Source: Nocardioidaceae bacterium
GTDB taxonomy: Bacteria; Actinomycetota; Actinomycetes; Propionibacteriales; Nocardioidaceae
Direction: 5' to 3'
Length of the DNA stretch: 6,410 bases
Assembly (NCBI GenBank): GCA_025966335.1
Contig: JAICRS010000175.1
Span: forward strand, 1-6,410
Both the position numbers and the translations under genes were made by a program. Numbering within the stretch: the first letter of the stretch is position 1; every line of letters begins with the position of its first letter. Below are positions 5,684 to 6,410 of the stretch, piece by piece. The notes beneath the pieces were generated by a model, which ran no database searches, was not told the origin of the DNA, and was given only the letters and a program-made list of their open reading frames with translations.

Positions 5684-6410
5684 ATGACGGCCACATCGGG
5701 AGAGAAGGACGGCGTGACCTCAGTGGAGCAGGAAGCACAGAGTTCCGGGGCGAGCCCGTTCGAGCGAGGTGCGACCACCGACCTCGACACGCTCGCCCGG
5801 GTGACCGGTCGGATCCGTGCCAGCATCGAGAAGGTCATCGAGGGCAAGCCCGAGGTCACCACGCTGGCGATGGTGGTGCTGCTCGCCGAGGGGCACCTCC
5901 TGATCGAGGACGTCCCGGGTGTCGGCAAGACCATGCTGAGCAAGGCGCTCGCCCGCTCGATCGACTGCACGGTCCGCCGGATCCAGTTCACCCCCGACCT
6001 GCTGCCCTCCGACGTCACCGGCGTCTCGGTGTTCAACCAGGACACCCGCCAGTTCGAGTTCCGGCCCGGCGGCATCTTCGCCAACATCGTGGTCGGCGAC
6101 GAGATCAACCGGGCCTCCCCGAAGACCCAGTCCGCGATGCTCGAGTGCATGGAGGAGCGGCAGGCCACGATCGACGGGTCGACGTACTACCTGGAGTCGC
6201 CGTTCATGGTCATCGCGACCCAGAACCCGATCGAGATGGAGGGCACCTACGCGCTGCCCGAGGCGCAGCGGGACCGGTTCATGGCGCGGGTGTCGATGGG
6301 TTACCCGGTCGAGGCCGCGGAGATCGCGATGCTGTCCTCGCACACCAAGACCAACCCGCTCGACGACCTCGAGCCGGTCACCGACGCCGGGGAGATCCGC
6401 AAGGTCATCG
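5684..6410 (+). CDS. moxR: MoxR-family AAA+ ATPase (3' end outside window)
   Basis: Cytoplasmic AAA+ ATPase of the MoxR group, thought to act as a chaperone for assembly of VWA- or DUF58-type partners usually encoded just downstream. About 242 codons are present of a usual 320-380. Visible are the Walker A motif EDVPGVGKT (75-83, lysine 82), Walker B VVGDE (glutamate 140) followed by INRASPKTQSAMLE, the sensor segment ATQNPIEMEGTYALPEAQRDRF with Asn181, and candidate arginine fingers at 196 and 198. The ATG at 5684 follows GGGGAGGG (5674-5681) at a short spacing of 2-4 nt. A GTG at 5714 preceded by AAGGA is an alternative that would remove ten residues. The first 35 or so residues are polar and low-complexity, outside the ATPase core. 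The gene diverges from mraZ, and the next genes, expected to be DUF58 and transglutaminase-type, are outside the window. Confidence 0.93.
   Translation, partial: MTATSGEKDGVTSVEQEAQSSGASPFERGATTDLDTLARVTGRIRASIEKVIEGKPEVTTLAMVVLLAEGHLLIEDVPGVGKTMLSKALARSIDCTVRRIQFTPDLLPSDVTGVSVFNQDTRQFEFRPGGIFANIVVGDEINRASPKTQSAMLECMEERQATIDGSTYYLESPFMVIATQNPIEMEGTYALPEAQRDRFMARVSMGYPVEAAEIAMLSSHTKTNPLDDLEPVTDAGEIRKVI

Noticed and set aside
5659..6343. Minus-strand frames opposite moxR
   Set aside because: They are antisense to a clear MoxR AAA+ domain and have no recognisable motif.

Overview
The window is a stretch of chromosome from a high-GC Gram-positive bacterium (Actinomycetota). Codons are strongly G/C-biased at third positions. 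The gene order is that of the actinobacterial division and cell wall (dcw) cluster. Small details, such as the MurE P-loop variant and a moxR gene diverging from mraZ, fit a Nocardioides-like member of the Propionibacteriales. That placement is inference from recollection of family patterns, not a measured match.

Positions 1-5358 hold the start of the dcw operon, all on the minus strand and tightly packed. In transcription order it reads mraZ, a small one-helix membrane protein gene, rsmH (mraW), ftsL, ftsI (pbpB), and murE, which runs off the left edge of the window. After the 188-bp gap behind mraZ the junctions are close: 11 bp before rsmH, a 4-bp ATGA overlap into ftsL, 3 bp into ftsI (TTG start), and 19 bp into murE (GTG start). 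The operon supplies a transcriptional regulator (MraZ), a 16S rRNA methyltransferase (RsmH), divisome membrane proteins (FtsL, FtsI and perhaps the small protein), and the ligase that adds the third residue of the peptidoglycan stem (MurE).

Positions 5359-5683 form a 325-bp divergent intergenic region. Next to mraZ is a recognisable promoter (TTGACG, 16 bp, TAAGGT). It is overlaid by four GTGG repeats at an exact 10-bp period, which is the architecture expected of an MraZ operator. About 120 bp away, on the opposite strand and pointing toward moxR, lies a second, imperfect copy (GTGG at 5556, 5566 and 5577). Its first 19 bases match the mraZ-side array at 16 positions.

From 5684 to the right edge, on the plus strand, lies the first two thirds or so of a MoxR-family AAA+ ATPase gene.

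The genes themselves are ordinary. The most interesting signals are the mirrored GTGG arrays, which suggest that MraZ may control both the dcw operon and the divergent moxR gene; the uncharacterised 50-52 residue membrane protein between mraZ and rsmH; and a long hairpin between mraZ and that gene. I see no RNA gene, mobile element, CRISPR array or phage feature.
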